The notes beneath the pieces are model-generated. The model worked only from the letters and a program-made list of their open reading frames with translations. It had not been told where the DNA came from and made no database searches. From Prauserella cavernicola (GTDB lineage Bacteria > Actinomycetota > Actinomycetes > Mycobacteriales > Pseudonocardiaceae), in assembly GCF_016595675.1 (NCBI RefSeq), contig NZ_JAENJH010000001.1, positions 434,001-498,000 of the forward strand: DNA of 64,000 nucleotides. Direction: 5' to 3'. Position 1 is the stretch's first letter. Every line of letters starts with the position of its first letter. The position numbers were made by a program, and so were the translations under genes. Positions 48,843 to 57,138 of the stretch are shown here, piece after piece.

Positions 48843-49939
48843 GAGGCGGGCACCTCCGAGGGCAGCAGCACGACTTTGCCCTGGCTGGCTCCGGCGGCGA
48901 GCCGGTAGGCCTCGTCGGCCTGTGCGAGCAGGAACCGGTCGCTGACGACCTGCTCGGGGCGCAGGCCCCAGCGGGCGAGGTTCACGGCGAGCTCGGCCAT
49001 GGCGGGCAGCGACGTGACCCACGAGGCGTAGAGCGTCAACTGCTTGTGCAGCAACGCGTCCGACACCTCGGTCTCGAGCGTGCCACCCTCGCCGACCAGC
49101 GACACCCGGCCCCATTCGGCGGCACCGGCGATGGCCGTGGACCGGCCGGCACGGGAGCCGGAGCAGTCGATGGTGGTGATCGCGCCGGGTGCGCCGAGCG
49201 CGTCGGCGACGAGTGCCGCGGTGGCCTCGGCGTCGGACTCGGGGGCCAGGGTCGCGTCGAACACGCCGAGCCCGTCGGCCCAGGCCCGCCGCTGCGGCGA
49301 CACCTCGACCCCCACCACGCGGCGCGCGCCCATGCCCTTGCCGATCATGCCCGCGGCCAGCCCCACCGGGCCCAGCCCGACGACGAGCAGGTCGCCGTCG
49401 CCGTTCACCCGGATGCGGCGCAGGCCCTCGTAGGCGGTGCCGAAGCCGCACGCGATCAACGCGCCATCCACATAGGACAGCTCGTCGGGCAGCGGCACGC
49501 ACGTCGACTCCTCGGCCAGCACGTAATGGGCGTGCCCACCGTCGCGCTGCCAGCCGTAGGACTCGCGCTCGGGTGAGGTACAGCTGATGAAGTAGCCGCG
49601 CCGGCAGTTGTCGCACAGCCCGCAGCCCGCGATGTGGTAGACGATCACGCGGTCGCCGGTGCCGAAACGGCGGCAACCGGGCCCGGTGGCGACGATCCGG
49701 CCGGAGGGCTCGTGGCCCGCGACCACCCCGCGGTAGGCGGGTCCGTCGACCCCGCGATGCCCCTTGTGCTCGTGGTAGATGTAGCCGATGTCGGAGCCGC
49801 AGATGCCCGAGGCTCCCACCTCGATCAGCACCTGCCCCGGCCCCGGCTCGGGCACGGCCAGCTCGCGCAGCACCGCGGTCGAGTCACCGGGCAGGTACGC
49901 CCCGGTCATCCTTTGGGTCGAGGTCGTCTTCGAGCTCAT
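48839..49939 (-). CDS. Zinc-dependent medium-chain alcohol/polyol dehydrogenase
   Basis: MDR-family dehydrogenase of 366 residues. Catalytic zinc ligands are in GICGSD and AGHEPSG. The structural zinc uses the four Cys of CGLCDNCRRGYFISC. The NAD-binding motif is VVGLGPVGLAAG, with acidic VVGVEVSPQRR at the ribose position. A segment IYHEHKGHRGVDGPAYRGVV replaces the usual short loop before the catalytic His. Candidate sugar or polyol dehydrogenase starting the oxidative pathway. Its start shares one base with the permease stop (TGATG), so it is coupled to the transporter genes. Confidence 0.88.
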   Translation of the reverse strand: MSSKTTSTQRMTGAYLPGDSTAVLRELAVPEPGPGQVLIEVGASGICGSDIGYIYHEHKGHRGVDGPAYRGVVAGHEPSGRIVATGPGCRRFGTGDRVIVYHIAGCGLCDNCRRGYFISCTSPERESYGWQRDGGHAHYVLAEESTCVPLPDELSYVDGALIACGFGTAYEGLRRIRVNGDGDLLVVGLGPVGLAAGMIGKGMGARRVVGVEVSPQRRAWADGLGVFDATLAPESDAEATAALVADALGAPGAITTIDCSGSRAGRSTAIAGAAEWGRVSLVGEGGTLETEVSDALLHKQLTLYASWVTSLPAMAELAVNLARWGLRPEQVVSDRFLLAQADEAYRLAAGASQGKVVLLPSEVPAS

Positions 49940-50943
49940 CAGGTCTCCCTCGTCGCACGCGCCCGCTTGGTGATCACGACGTTCACCAGCACGGCGGCCA
50001 CGATGATCACACCGCGCACCACGTTCTGCAGGAACGAGTTGACCCCGAGCAGCACCAGCCCGTTGCTGATCACGGTGATGAAGCCGACGCCGAGCAGCGT
50101 GCCCAGCATCGTGCCCCGTCCGCCCGCCAGCGCCGTGCCACCGATGACGACCGCGGCGATCACGTCGAACTCGAGCCCGGACGCGGCGCCACCGTTGCCG
50201 GAGCCGAGTCGCGCGGCCAGCAGCACGCCGGTGATCGCCGAGAGCAGGCCGGTGGTGGCGAAGAGCAGCACCCGCACCCTGGCGAGGTTGATGCCCGCCA
50301 TGCGCGCGGCGGGCGCGTTGCCGCCGACCGCGTAGACGGAGCGGCCGTAGCCGGTGTAGCGGGCGACGTAGGCGAAGACGAAGAACAGCACCACCATGAT
50401 GATCGCGGGCGTCGGGATGCCGAGGATCGAGCCGCCGAGGGTGTTCATCAGGCCGCTCTCGGGCAGCACCACGGGCAGCGCGTCGGTCAGGTAGAGACCG
50501 AGGCCGCCGAGCGCGCTCCAGATACCGAGCGTGGCGATGAACGAGGGCACGTCGAACCGCGCGCGCAGCCAGCCGGCGAGCGCGCCCCACGCCGCACCCG
50601 CGGCGAGTGTCAGCAGGATCGCCGGGCCGATCCCGAGTCCCCATTCGGCGGCGCCCTTGGCGACGAGCACCGAGGAGAACGCGACGGCGGGGCCGATGCT
50701 GATGTCGATCTCGCCGGCGATGATCACCAGCGTCACACCCCACGCGGCGATACCGACGGTCGCGGCGTCGCGCAGCATGCCGAGCTGGTTGTCCAGGCTC
50801 AGGAACCCGGCCGCCGTGCTGCCGAGGACGACATAGAGCACGACGATCGCGGCGATCAGGCCGATCTCGTTGAGCGAACGGCCCGCGAAGGGCCTGCCCA
50901 CGCGGCCGCGACGCTGCTGCGGCGTGGTCTGGGTAGCTGTCAT
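49939..50943 (-). CDS. Ribose-type sugar ABC transporter permease
   Basis: Inner-membrane permease of 334 residues with 8-10 helices. WGVTLVIIAGEIDISIGPAVAFSSV corresponds to the GIDLSVG motif with variation. GGNAPAARMAGINLARVRVLLFATTGLLSAITGVLLAARLGSGNGG and AAVVIGGTALAGGRGTMLGTLLGVGFITVISNGLVLLGVNSFLQNVVRGVIIVAAVLVNVV complete the family pattern. Only one permease gene is present, so it probably acts as a homodimer, unlike the two-permease system to the left. Confidence 0.92.
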   Translation of the reverse strand: MTATQTTPQQRRGRVGRPFAGRSLNEIGLIAAIVVLYVVLGSTAAGFLSLDNQLGMLRDAATVGIAAWGVTLVIIAGEIDISIGPAVAFSSVLVAKGAAEWGLGIGPAILLTLAAGAAWGALAGWLRARFDVPSFIATLGIWSALGGLGLYLTDALPVVLPESGLMNTLGGSILGIPTPAIIMVVLFFVFAYVARYTGYGRSVYAVGGNAPAARMAGINLARVRVLLFATTGLLSAITGVLLAARLGSGNGGAASGLEFDVIAAVVIGGTALAGGRGTMLGTLLGVGFITVISNGLVLLGVNSFLQNVVRGVIIVAAVLVNVVITKRARATRET

Positions 50944-50964
50944 GTCTCGTTCCTTGTCGAGGTC

Positions 50965-52530
50965 TCAGGCCGCCATCGCGGCGGAGAGCACGGAATCGGT
51001 GGTGAGGTCAGCTCCGGTGAGCTCCGCGGCGACGCGGCCCTCCCGCAGGGTCAGGACGCGGTCGCACACCAGGGGCAGCTCCTCGAGCTCGCCCGAGACG
51101 AACACGATCGCGGCGCCCCCGTCGGCGAGTTCGCGCACGAGGCGGTAGATCTCGGCCTTGGCCTGCACGTCGACGCCCCGGGTGGGTTCGTCGAGCAGCA
51201 GGATGCGGCTGCCCGCGTGCAGCCAGCGGCCGATCACGGCCTTCTGCTGGTTGCCGCCGCTGAGGTTCACGATCGGGGTGCGGGCCGAGGCCGTGGCGAT
51301 GGAGAGCCGCTCGATGAGCCGCTCGGCGGCTTTGCGCACCCGGCCGGGGCGCACGGTGGGGCCCGAGCTGACGGTGGAGAACTTGGACAGCACCAGGTTC
51401 TCGTCGACGCCGAGCAGCGGCACCACGCCCTCGTCCTTGCGGTCCTCCGGGGTCATGCCGATGCCGAGCCGCTTCATCACGGCCGCGCTCGGGTGGGCGA
51501 TCTCGCGGCCCTCGACGCTGATCGTGCCGTGGGCGGCCGGGTCGAACCCCGCGAGCGCGCGCAGCACCTCGGTGCGCCCGGATCCCATGAGCCCGCCGAT
51601 GCCGAGCACTTCGCCCGCGTGCAGATCGAACGACACGTCGAGGACCTTCGGGGGCACCGCCAGCCCGCGCACCGACAGCAACGGCGTCCCGTCGCGGTCG
51701 ACGTTGCGCTCGGGCGGGCGCTCCGCCGCTCTCGCGGTGTCGCCGAGCATGAGCGAGACGATGGTGCCCGTGTCGGCGTCGCCCACGTCGACGGTGTCGA
51801 CGATGCGGCCGTCGCGCATCACTGTGGCACTGTGGGAGATCCGGCGGATCTCCTCGAGCCGGTGGCTGACGTAGAGCACGGCCACGCCCGCCGACGCGAT
51901 GCGGGTGACGGTCTCGAGCACCACGTCCACCTCGGCGGCGGCGAGCGCGCTCGTGGGCTCGTCGAGGATCAGCAGCCGCGGCTGCTCGCGCACCGCGCGG
52001 CAGATCTCGACCAGCTGCCTGCTGGCCAGCGAGAGCGACCCGACCGGGGCGTCCGGGTCGATGTCGAGCCCGAGCCGCCCGAACACGTCGGCCGCTCCCG
52101 CCCGCATCGTCGCGTAGTCGACGGCACCGCCGCGGCGCGGCCAGCGGCCGAGGTAGAGGTTCTCGGCGACGCTGAGCTCGGCGACCAGGCTCAGCTCCTG
52201 GTGCACGGTGTTGATGCCGAGCTCGGCGGCCCTGCGCACGCCGCCGTCGCCGAAGGCCTCCCCCGCCACCGTCACGGTGCCGGCGTCGGGACGCTCCACT
52301 CCGGACAGCACACGGATCAGCGTGGACTTACCGGCGCCATTGCGGCCGAGCAGCGCGCGGATCTCGCCCGCGCGGATCGACAGGTGCGCGTCGGTCAGCG
52401 CACGCACGCCCGGATAGTGCTTGGTGACCCCGTCGACCACGATGACGGTCGAGCCGCTGGCGACGTCGGCAGCCACTGCTTCTCCTTCGCTGGTTCGGTT
52501 GCTCTCCCGCTGGTTCGCGCCCGCCGTCAC
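50965..52530 (-). CDS. Ribose-type sugar ABC transporter ATP-binding protein (duplicated)
   Basis: Tandem ATPase of 521 residues. First half: Walker A GRNGAGKSTLIRVL, Q-loop HQELSLVAEL, degenerate signature LSLASRQLVEI, Walker B LLILDEPTSAL. Second half: GLMGSGRTEVL in place of a normal P-loop, signature LSGGNQQKAVIGRWL, Walker B LLLDEPTRGVDVQ. Start GTG overlaps the binding-protein stop (GTGA). Second gene of the 11-gene sugar operon. Confidence 0.93.
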   Translation of the reverse strand: MTAGANQRESNRTSEGEAVAADVASGSTVIVVDGVTKHYPGVRALTDAHLSIRAGEIRALLGRNGAGKSTLIRVLSGVERPDAGTVTVAGEAFGDGGVRRAAELGINTVHQELSLVAELSVAENLYLGRWPRRGGAVDYATMRAGAADVFGRLGLDIDPDAPVGSLSLASRQLVEICRAVREQPRLLILDEPTSALAAAEVDVVLETVTRIASAGVAVLYVSHRLEEIRRISHSATVMRDGRIVDTVDVGDADTGTIVSLMLGDTARAAERPPERNVDRDGTPLLSVRGLAVPPKVLDVSFDLHAGEVLGIGGLMGSGRTEVLRALAGFDPAAHGTISVEGREIAHPSAAVMKRLGIGMTPEDRKDEGVVPLLGVDENLVLSKFSTVSSGPTVRPGRVRKAAERLIERLSIATASARTPIVNLSGGNQQKAVIGRWLHAGSRILLLDEPTRGVDVQAKAEIYRLVRELADGGAAIVFVSGELEELPLVCDRVLTLREGRVAAELTGADLTTDSVLSAAMAA

Positions 52531-53519
52531 GGCACACCGTCCGGGTGCGTGCGCAGCCAGTCGGAACCGTCGTCGGGGGTCGCGTAGAGGTCGATCGGCG
52601 CGGGCACGACCGTGTACTCGGTGAGCTTGCCGGTGCGCACGTCGTCGGCCGCCTGTGCCGCGAGCTTGCCGACGGCGATGCCGGAGATGTCGACGACACC
52701 CTTGAGGATGTTCTCGGCGGCCAGTGCCTGCGCGGCCTCGGTGGACATGTCACTGCCGAAGACCACGGTCTGGCCGACCTTGCCGCGCGCCTGCACGGCC
52801 CGCACCGCGCCCATCGTCGCGCCACCGGCCTCGCCGTAGAACGCATCGAGGTCGGGATTGGCGGTGAGGATGCGCTCGGCGACGTCCACGGCCTCGTCGA
52901 TCGTGGCGCCCTCCTGGTTGGCCACGATCTTCGCGCCGGGCAGCTTCTCCTGCAGCGCCTGTTCGAAACCGTGCCTGCGGTCGATGCACACCTCGACGAA
53001 CTCGCAGTTGACCACCGCGATCGTCGGTTCGGTGTTGCCCTCGGCGAGGAAGTACTCCGCGGCGCGCTCCCCGAGCATGCTGCCGAAGCGCACCGGGTCG
53101 CCCAGCACGTACGCGGACACGTACTTGCGGGCGCTCTGTTCGGCGACGCAGGTGTTGTAGCAGATCACGGGGATGCCGCTCTCGTGCGCGAGTTCCAGCG
53201 CGGGCACCGACGCGGTGGCCGAGGCGGGAGAGAGGATCAGCGCGTCCACCTTCGCGGCGCTGACCTGGTCGATGAACGTGCTCTCCTTGGAGGCATCGCC
53301 CTGTGCGTTGAGCTGGAGCAGCTGCGGCGTCCTGCCGAGCGCTTCGGCCTCCTGCTGCATGCCGACCCTGACCCCGGCGTAGAAGCCCTGCGCGTCCATG
53401 TAGACGACACCGAACCGGCCGTTCTCGCCGACCTTGCCGCCGCAGGCGGCCACCATGCCGAGCAGCACGACCGCCACCAGCGCCAGGCCTGCCCGGCCAC
53501 GACGCCCCGTTGCGCCCAT
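52527..53519 (-). CDS. Sugar ABC transporter substrate-binding lipoprotein
   Basis: Lipid-anchored sugar-binding protein of 330 residues. The signal ends at GMVAACGG (lipobox VAAC). Peripla_BP_4 fold: FGVVYMDAQGFYAGVRVGMQQEAEALG, STFIDQVSAAKVDALILSPASATASVPAL, GIPVICYNTCVAEQ, IAVVNCEFVEVCIDRRHGFEQAL and FYGEAGGATMGAVRAVQARG. Three or four mature cysteines suggest disulfides, unusual for this family. It is the first gene of the 11-gene operon, about 90 bases downstream of an AT-only patch. Ligand unknown; by context a galactose-type hexose or its acid. Confidence 0.9.
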   Translation of the reverse strand: MGATGRRGRAGLALVAVVLLGMVAACGGKVGENGRFGVVYMDAQGFYAGVRVGMQQEAEALGRTPQLLQLNAQGDASKESTFIDQVSAAKVDALILSPASATASVPALELAHESGIPVICYNTCVAEQSARKYVSAYVLGDPVRFGSMLGERAAEYFLAEGNTEPTIAVVNCEFVEVCIDRRHGFEQALQEKLPGAKIVANQEGATIDEAVDVAERILTANPDLDAFYGEAGGATMGAVRAVQARGKVGQTVVFGSDMSTEAAQALAAENILKGVVDISGIAVGKLAAQAADDVRTGKLTEYTVVPAPIDLYATPDDGSDWLRTHPDGVP

Positions 53520-53608
53520 CAGGTTCTCCTCGATCCTCGCTTCGTGCCAGCCTGCCCAGAGCGGGGGCCGTGCGCACAGTCTTGCTCGCGAAGGACCTCG
53601 GCGTCAAC

Positions 53609-53625
53609 ATTAATTATTAATTAAT
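53609..53625 (-). promoter_or_regulatory. 17-base A/T-only patch upstream of the dgo-type operon
   Basis: ATTAATTATTAATTAAT contains no G or C, extreme in this 70%-GC DNA, and includes TTAATTAA plus repeated ATTAAT half-palindromes. It overlaps the stop codon of the upstream NmrA-like gene. On the minus strand TTGACG (53602-53607) follows directly and could be a -35 element. GntR/FCD operators are often AT-rich and symmetric, so this may be the DgoR-like protein's site. Confidence 0.5.
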
Positions 53626-55165
53626 CTCGAACGGGTGGCCGTGGCGCTGTGAGCCGCCGGTACGGCAGGAACCGCTGGAACCCCAGCCCCCGCAACCCGG
53701 GCGTCGCCTCGATCAGCGCGGGCACCGCGTCCTCGGCCCGGAGCCGCGACTCCACCACCGCCTGATGAGCGGCCTCGTCCCGGAACTCGGCGTAGTTGAC
53801 CACGCTCGACCCGTCCACGGCGACGTGGAAGTGGTTGCTCGCCATGCCCCCGACCGGCTCGCTGTCCGGCCGCGTCGCCGGATGATGCTCGTCGAGCAGA
53901 GTGTCCACGAAGGACCGCGCCGCCCGCTGCCCGTCGGTCTCGAACGACACCAGCACCACGACGCCGGTCCGGAGCCCGGCGTCGGGAACCACACTCCGGT
54001 AACGCGTGTAGGACCCCAGCCCGTCGCGCCGGATACCGGGCACCGCGTCGTCGATCGCCCTGATCCGCTCGGGCGGATCGGTGTCGCGGAACGCCTCGAC
54101 CGCCTCGGGTCCGGTCCACTGTGAATAGTTCAGGACGGTGCGACCATCGGTGCCGAGCAGCACGCTGTGCGAGAGCAGCCCGGCGGGCCACGGCGCGTCG
54201 CCCCACGCCGCCATCGCGGCGTCCGCCGCCGCCCGCTGCCGCCGCGACGTGTCCAGCGTCCACGTACTCACCAGCGCCAGCCCGGCATCAGGGTGCTCGA
54301 TCTCGGGCGCCGGATCGGTGAACTCCGCCGCGTGCCGCGACAGCCAGTCCCCGAACGTCCGCGGCGGCCGCCCGGTGACGAGCTCGACCGTGTCCAGCAC
54401 CGGCCCCGGCTCCGCGCGCATGTCCTCAAAGGACTCACGGAACCAGTCCGCGTCGGCCTCGGTGAACCCGCTCCCCAGCAACCCGGCGCGCCAGTCACGC
54501 TCCGGTAGCTCCTCCCAGTGCAGGGGCCGGCCGATCCGCTCGGCGATCCGCGCCACCTGCTCGACCGGGGTGAGCAGGTCGCGTCCCGTCAGTTCCAGCA
54601 CCCGGCCCGCGTAGCGCTCGTCCGTCAGCGCCTCCACGGCGACCTCGGCCAGATCCCGCTCGTCGAGCAACGTCACCGGCACGTCGCCGAACGCGCCCCG
54701 CACGACGTCGCCGCCACGCGTCTGCTCCGCCCACACCAGGAGGTTGGTCGCGAACGCCGTCGGCCGCAGGAACGTCCAGCTCAGCCCGGACTCGCGGATC
54801 GCGCGCTCGATCGCGTGGTGCGAGCGGCCGATCGTGTTGTCGTAGTGCTCGACCCCGTCGCGCACCGCGGCCGAGGAGAGGAACACGACGCGGCCGGTGT
54901 GCGCGGCGATCGTGGCGTCCGCCTCCCGCGCCGCGGCCAGGTCCCCGATTCCCGGCCACATCAGAAACACCGCGTCAACACCTTCGAGTCCACGCAGCTC
55001 CCGCTGGCTGCCCCGGACCACCTCGATCGCGGACGGTAGCCGCGCGCCCTCCGGATCACGGGTCAGCGCCCGCACCCGGACCCCGCGCCGGGCCAGGCCC
55101 AGCGCCACCTCTCGCCCGACGTTGCCCGTCGCGCCCGTCACCAACACCGTCGTCGTCTCGTCCAT
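53621..55165 (-). CDS. NmrA-like NAD(P)-binding protein fused to two ABM-like domains
   Basis: Fusion protein of 514 residues. Residues 1-~290 are an NmrA/atypical SDR domain with VLVTGATGNVGREVALGLARRG, WTFLRPTAFATNLL, LDERDLAEVAVEAL and LTPVEQVARIAERIGRP, as in quinone-reductase-like NmrA proteins. Residues ~300-400 (ALVSTWTLDTSRRQRAAADAAMAAW ... VLNYSQWTGPEAVEAF) and ~405-505 (VVLVSFETDGQRAARSFVDTLL ... VVNYAEFRDEAAHQAVVE) look like two dimeric alpha-beta-barrel (antibiotic biosynthesis monooxygenase-like) repeats. A single open frame with no break supports a true fusion. Function unknown; quinone handling is a reasonable guess. Confidence 0.83.
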   Translation of the reverse strand: MDETTTVLVTGATGNVGREVALGLARRGVRVRALTRDPEGARLPSAIEVVRGSQRELRGLEGVDAVFLMWPGIGDLAAAREADATIAAHTGRVVFLSSAAVRDGVEHYDNTIGRSHHAIERAIRESGLSWTFLRPTAFATNLLVWAEQTRGGDVVRGAFGDVPVTLLDERDLAEVAVEALTDERYAGRVLELTGRDLLTPVEQVARIAERIGRPLHWEELPERDWRAGLLGSGFTEADADWFRESFEDMRAEPGPVLDTVELVTGRPPRTFGDWLSRHAAEFTDPAPEIEHPDAGLALVSTWTLDTSRRQRAAADAAMAAWGDAPWPAGLLSHSVLLGTDGRTVLNYSQWTGPEAVEAFRDTDPPERIRAIDDAVPGIRRDGLGSYTRYRSVVPDAGLRTGVVVLVSFETDGQRAARSFVDTLLDEHHPATRPDSEPVGGMASNHFHVAVDGSSVVNYAEFRDEAAHQAVVESRLRAEDAVPALIEATPGLRGLGFQRFLPYRRLTAPRPPVRD

Positions 55166-55233
55166 GCCGGTGACGCTACGAAGACCGGCCGGACGCCGAA
55201 TCCGTCAGACGACTGGGCTCCCCTCAGTCCTGC

Positions 55234-55896
55234 TCAGCCGTTGCCGCCGCCGCTGTGCGCGGCAGCCGTGTGCTGCGCCGACACCGCCTTCCGCAGCGCC
55301 GTCACCACCGGCGCGACCGACCCGCCACCCAGCTCGCCGATCCGGCCTGTGAACCGGCGGCGTTCCCGCCCACTGAACACCGCAGCCAGCTGCGCCGCCG
55401 ACGCGAGCGCCGCCAGCGCGCCGATCTCCCGATCCACCCGCCCCACGGGCTGGCTCCCGCGAACGGCCCGGCCCACCTGCTCCCCGAGCCGACGTGCCAC
55501 GTGCGGCTGGCGCAGCGTCACCCGTGTCGCGGGGAACAACCCGAGGACCCGGTGCCGCTCGACCCTCACCACCCGCGCCGCCACCAGCTCGGCGTGCACC
55601 AGCTCCATCGTGCGCGCCCGGTCCTTCGCGACCCACCGTCGCCACGCGCGCGGCGGATCCTGCTCGATCTGGTCCCACACGTGCCGCAACACCGAGTCGG
55701 CCGGACCGGGCGGCGCGGTGACGGGATGCGCCTTGTCGCCGTCGTCGGTGAGATGGCCGTGCAGCACGAGCTCCGCCAGCGCCGCGGCACGCAGGAGATG
55801 GCCCAGCTGGCCCTTGCCGGTCAACTTCTGCTTGCGCCGGTCGAACGCGAGCAGCAACGCCCTGGCCGGCAACGTGGACGTGGTGTCAGTCATCAT
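55234..55896 (-). CDS. GOLPH3/VPS74 (GPP34) family protein
   Basis: Bacterial homologue of the Golgi phosphoprotein GOLPH3, 220 residues. ALLLAFDRRKQKLTGKGQLGHLLRAAALAELVLHGHLTDDGDKAHP is the family's N-terminal signature, then WVAKDRARTMELVHAELVAARVVRVERHRVLGLFPATRVTLR and GALAALASAAQLAAVFSGRERRRFTGRI. Eukaryotic members bind PI4P and Golgi enzymes; the actinobacterial role is undefined. The start (two adjacent ATGs, 55896/55893) overlaps the preceding ribbon-helix-helix gene by 8-11 bases. Third gene of an SPFH/RHH/GOLPH3 operon. Confidence 0.87.
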   Translation of the reverse strand: MMTDTTSTLPARALLLAFDRRKQKLTGKGQLGHLLRAAALAELVLHGHLTDDGDKAHPVTAPPGPADSVLRHVWDQIEQDPPRAWRRWVAKDRARTMELVHAELVAARVVRVERHRVLGLFPATRVTLRQPHVARRLGEQVGRAVRGSQPVGRVDREIGALAALASAAQLAAVFSGRERRRFTGRIGELGGGSVAPVVTALRKAVSAQHTAAAHSGGGNG

Positions 55897-56107
55897 CACC
55901 GTCTCCCTCCGTCGTGGATTTGCGTGGCCGCCCTGGCGACCGGATCTTGCCCACCCCGCCCGGCAGGCGGCCCGCGTCGGCGAGCGCCTTCCGCAACAGG
56001 AACTCGATCTGCGCGTTGGTGCTCCGCAGCTCGTCGCCCGCCCATCGCGCGAGCGCGTCGTGCACCACGGGATCGAGGCGCAACAGGAGTTTCTTGCGTT
56101 CGGCCAC
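55886..56107 (-). CDS. Ribbon-helix-helix (CopG/Arc-like) small protein
   Basis: A 73-residue protein: VAERKKLLLRLDPVVHDALARWAGDELRSTNAQIEFLLRKALADAG, a strand-helix-helix DNA-binding module, followed by a basic then acidic tail (GRPRKSTTEGDGDDD). Dimers of this fold bind short palindromes and often autoregulate. GTG at 56107 lies 5 bases past the SPFH stop, and its 3' end overlaps the GOLPH3 gene, so it is locked into this operon. The GTGATATCAC palindrome in the operon promoter is its likely target. Confidence 0.8.
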   Translation of the reverse strand: MAERKKLLLRLDPVVHDALARWAGDELRSTNAQIEFLLRKALADAGRLPGGVGKIRSPGRPRKSTTEGDGDDD

Positions 56108-56112
56108 GGCAA

Positions 56113-57021
56113 CTACTGGTAGAGCGTCCCGGAGTTCACGACCGGCTGGGCATCCCGGTCGCTGACCAGCACCACGAGCAGGTTGCTCACCATGGCGGCC
56201 TTGCGCTCCTCGTCGAGCTCGACGACGTCGTTCTCGGCGAGCTTGTCCAGCGCCTGCTCCACCATGCCGACGGCGCCCTCCACGATCCGCTGCCGCGCCG
56301 CGACGACGGCGCCCGCCTGCTGGCGGCGCAGCATCGCCTGCGCGATCTCCGGCGCGTAGGCCAGGTGCGTGATGCGCGACTCGATCACCTGCACGCCCGC
56401 CGACGCCACGCGCGCCCCGATCTCCTCCGAGAGCCTCTCCGTGATCTCGTCGGCGTTGTCGCGCAACGAGAGCCCGTGTCCGTCGTGGATGTCGTACGGG
56501 TAGGCGTTGGCGATGTGGCGCACGGCGGTCTCGGTCTGGATCGCGACGAACTCCACGAAGTCGTCCACTTCGAACAGTGCCTGCGCGGTGTCGCGGACCT
56601 GCCACACCACCACGGCGGCGATCTCGATCGGGTTGCCGTCGGCGTCGTTGACCTTGGCGACGTCGCTCTCGTGGTTGCGGATCCGGGTGGACACCCTGCG
56701 CCGCACGGTGAACGGGTTCACCCACTGCAGGCCGTCCCTGCGCACCGTGCCCGTGTACTTGCCGAGCAGCTGGATCACCCGCGCCTCGCCCGGTGCGACC
56801 GGCGTCAGCCCCGCGAGCAGCACGAGGCCGGCGAGAGTCGCCAGTGCGCCGAGCACGATCACCAGCGCGGTGCCGCCGATTCCGCCCACGACGACCAGCG
56901 CCGTGCCGCCGAACACCAGCACGGCACTCACGCCGAGCATCGCGAACCCGGACACCGCCCTCGCCTGCCGCTCCCCGACCTTGGGCGTCGGCATCGCCAC
57001 TGCGGTCTCGGTGATCGTCAT
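56113..57021 (-). CDS. SPFH/Band 7 domain membrane protein
   Basis: Membrane-organising protein of 302 residues. Two N-terminal hydrophobic segments (residues ~25-70, [24 protein letters not shown] and [21 protein letters not shown]) anchor it. The SPFH domain follows: [133 protein letters not shown]. This is close to stomatin/QmcA-like proteins. ATG at 57021 is preferred over upstream ATGs because they leave no room for a ribosome site. First gene of the operon, with a promoter at 57074-57102. Confidence 0.88.
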   Translation of the reverse strand: MTITETAVAMPTPKVGERQARAVSGFAMLGVSAVLVFGGTALVVVGGIGGTALVIVLGALATLAGLVLLAGLTPVAPGEARVIQLLGKYTGTVRRDGLQWVNPFTVRRRVSTRIRNHESDVAKVNDADGNPIEIAAVVVWQVRDTAQALFEVDDFVEFVAIQTETAVRHIANAYPYDIHDGHGLSLRDNADEITERLSEEIGARVASAGVQVIESRITHLAYAPEIAQAMLRRQQAGAVVAARQRIVEGAVGMVEQALDKLAENDVVELDEERKAAMVSNLLVVLVSDRDAQPVVNSGTLYQ

Positions 57022-57073
57022 GGACCCCATCCCTTCCCCGTGCGGACGCGTCCCCGCGTCCCGTTCGAACGAC

Positions 57074-57089
57074 ATCATAGTGATATCAC
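57074..57089 (-). promoter_or_regulatory. Promoter with embedded palindrome before the SPFH operon
   Basis: On the minus strand TATGAT (57074-57079) is a near-consensus -10 element. Immediately upstream of it, filling the -35/-10 spacer, is the perfect 10-bp palindrome GTGATATCAC (57080-57089). A repressor bound there would block polymerase. The small ribbon-helix-helix protein of the operon is the natural candidate. The -35 region (TCATCC) is weak. Confidence 0.6.
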
Positions 57090-57138
57090 ATTTTGGGGAT
57101 GACGGGGGAGTGCCCCGAGCACGAAGCAGGAACGCGCC

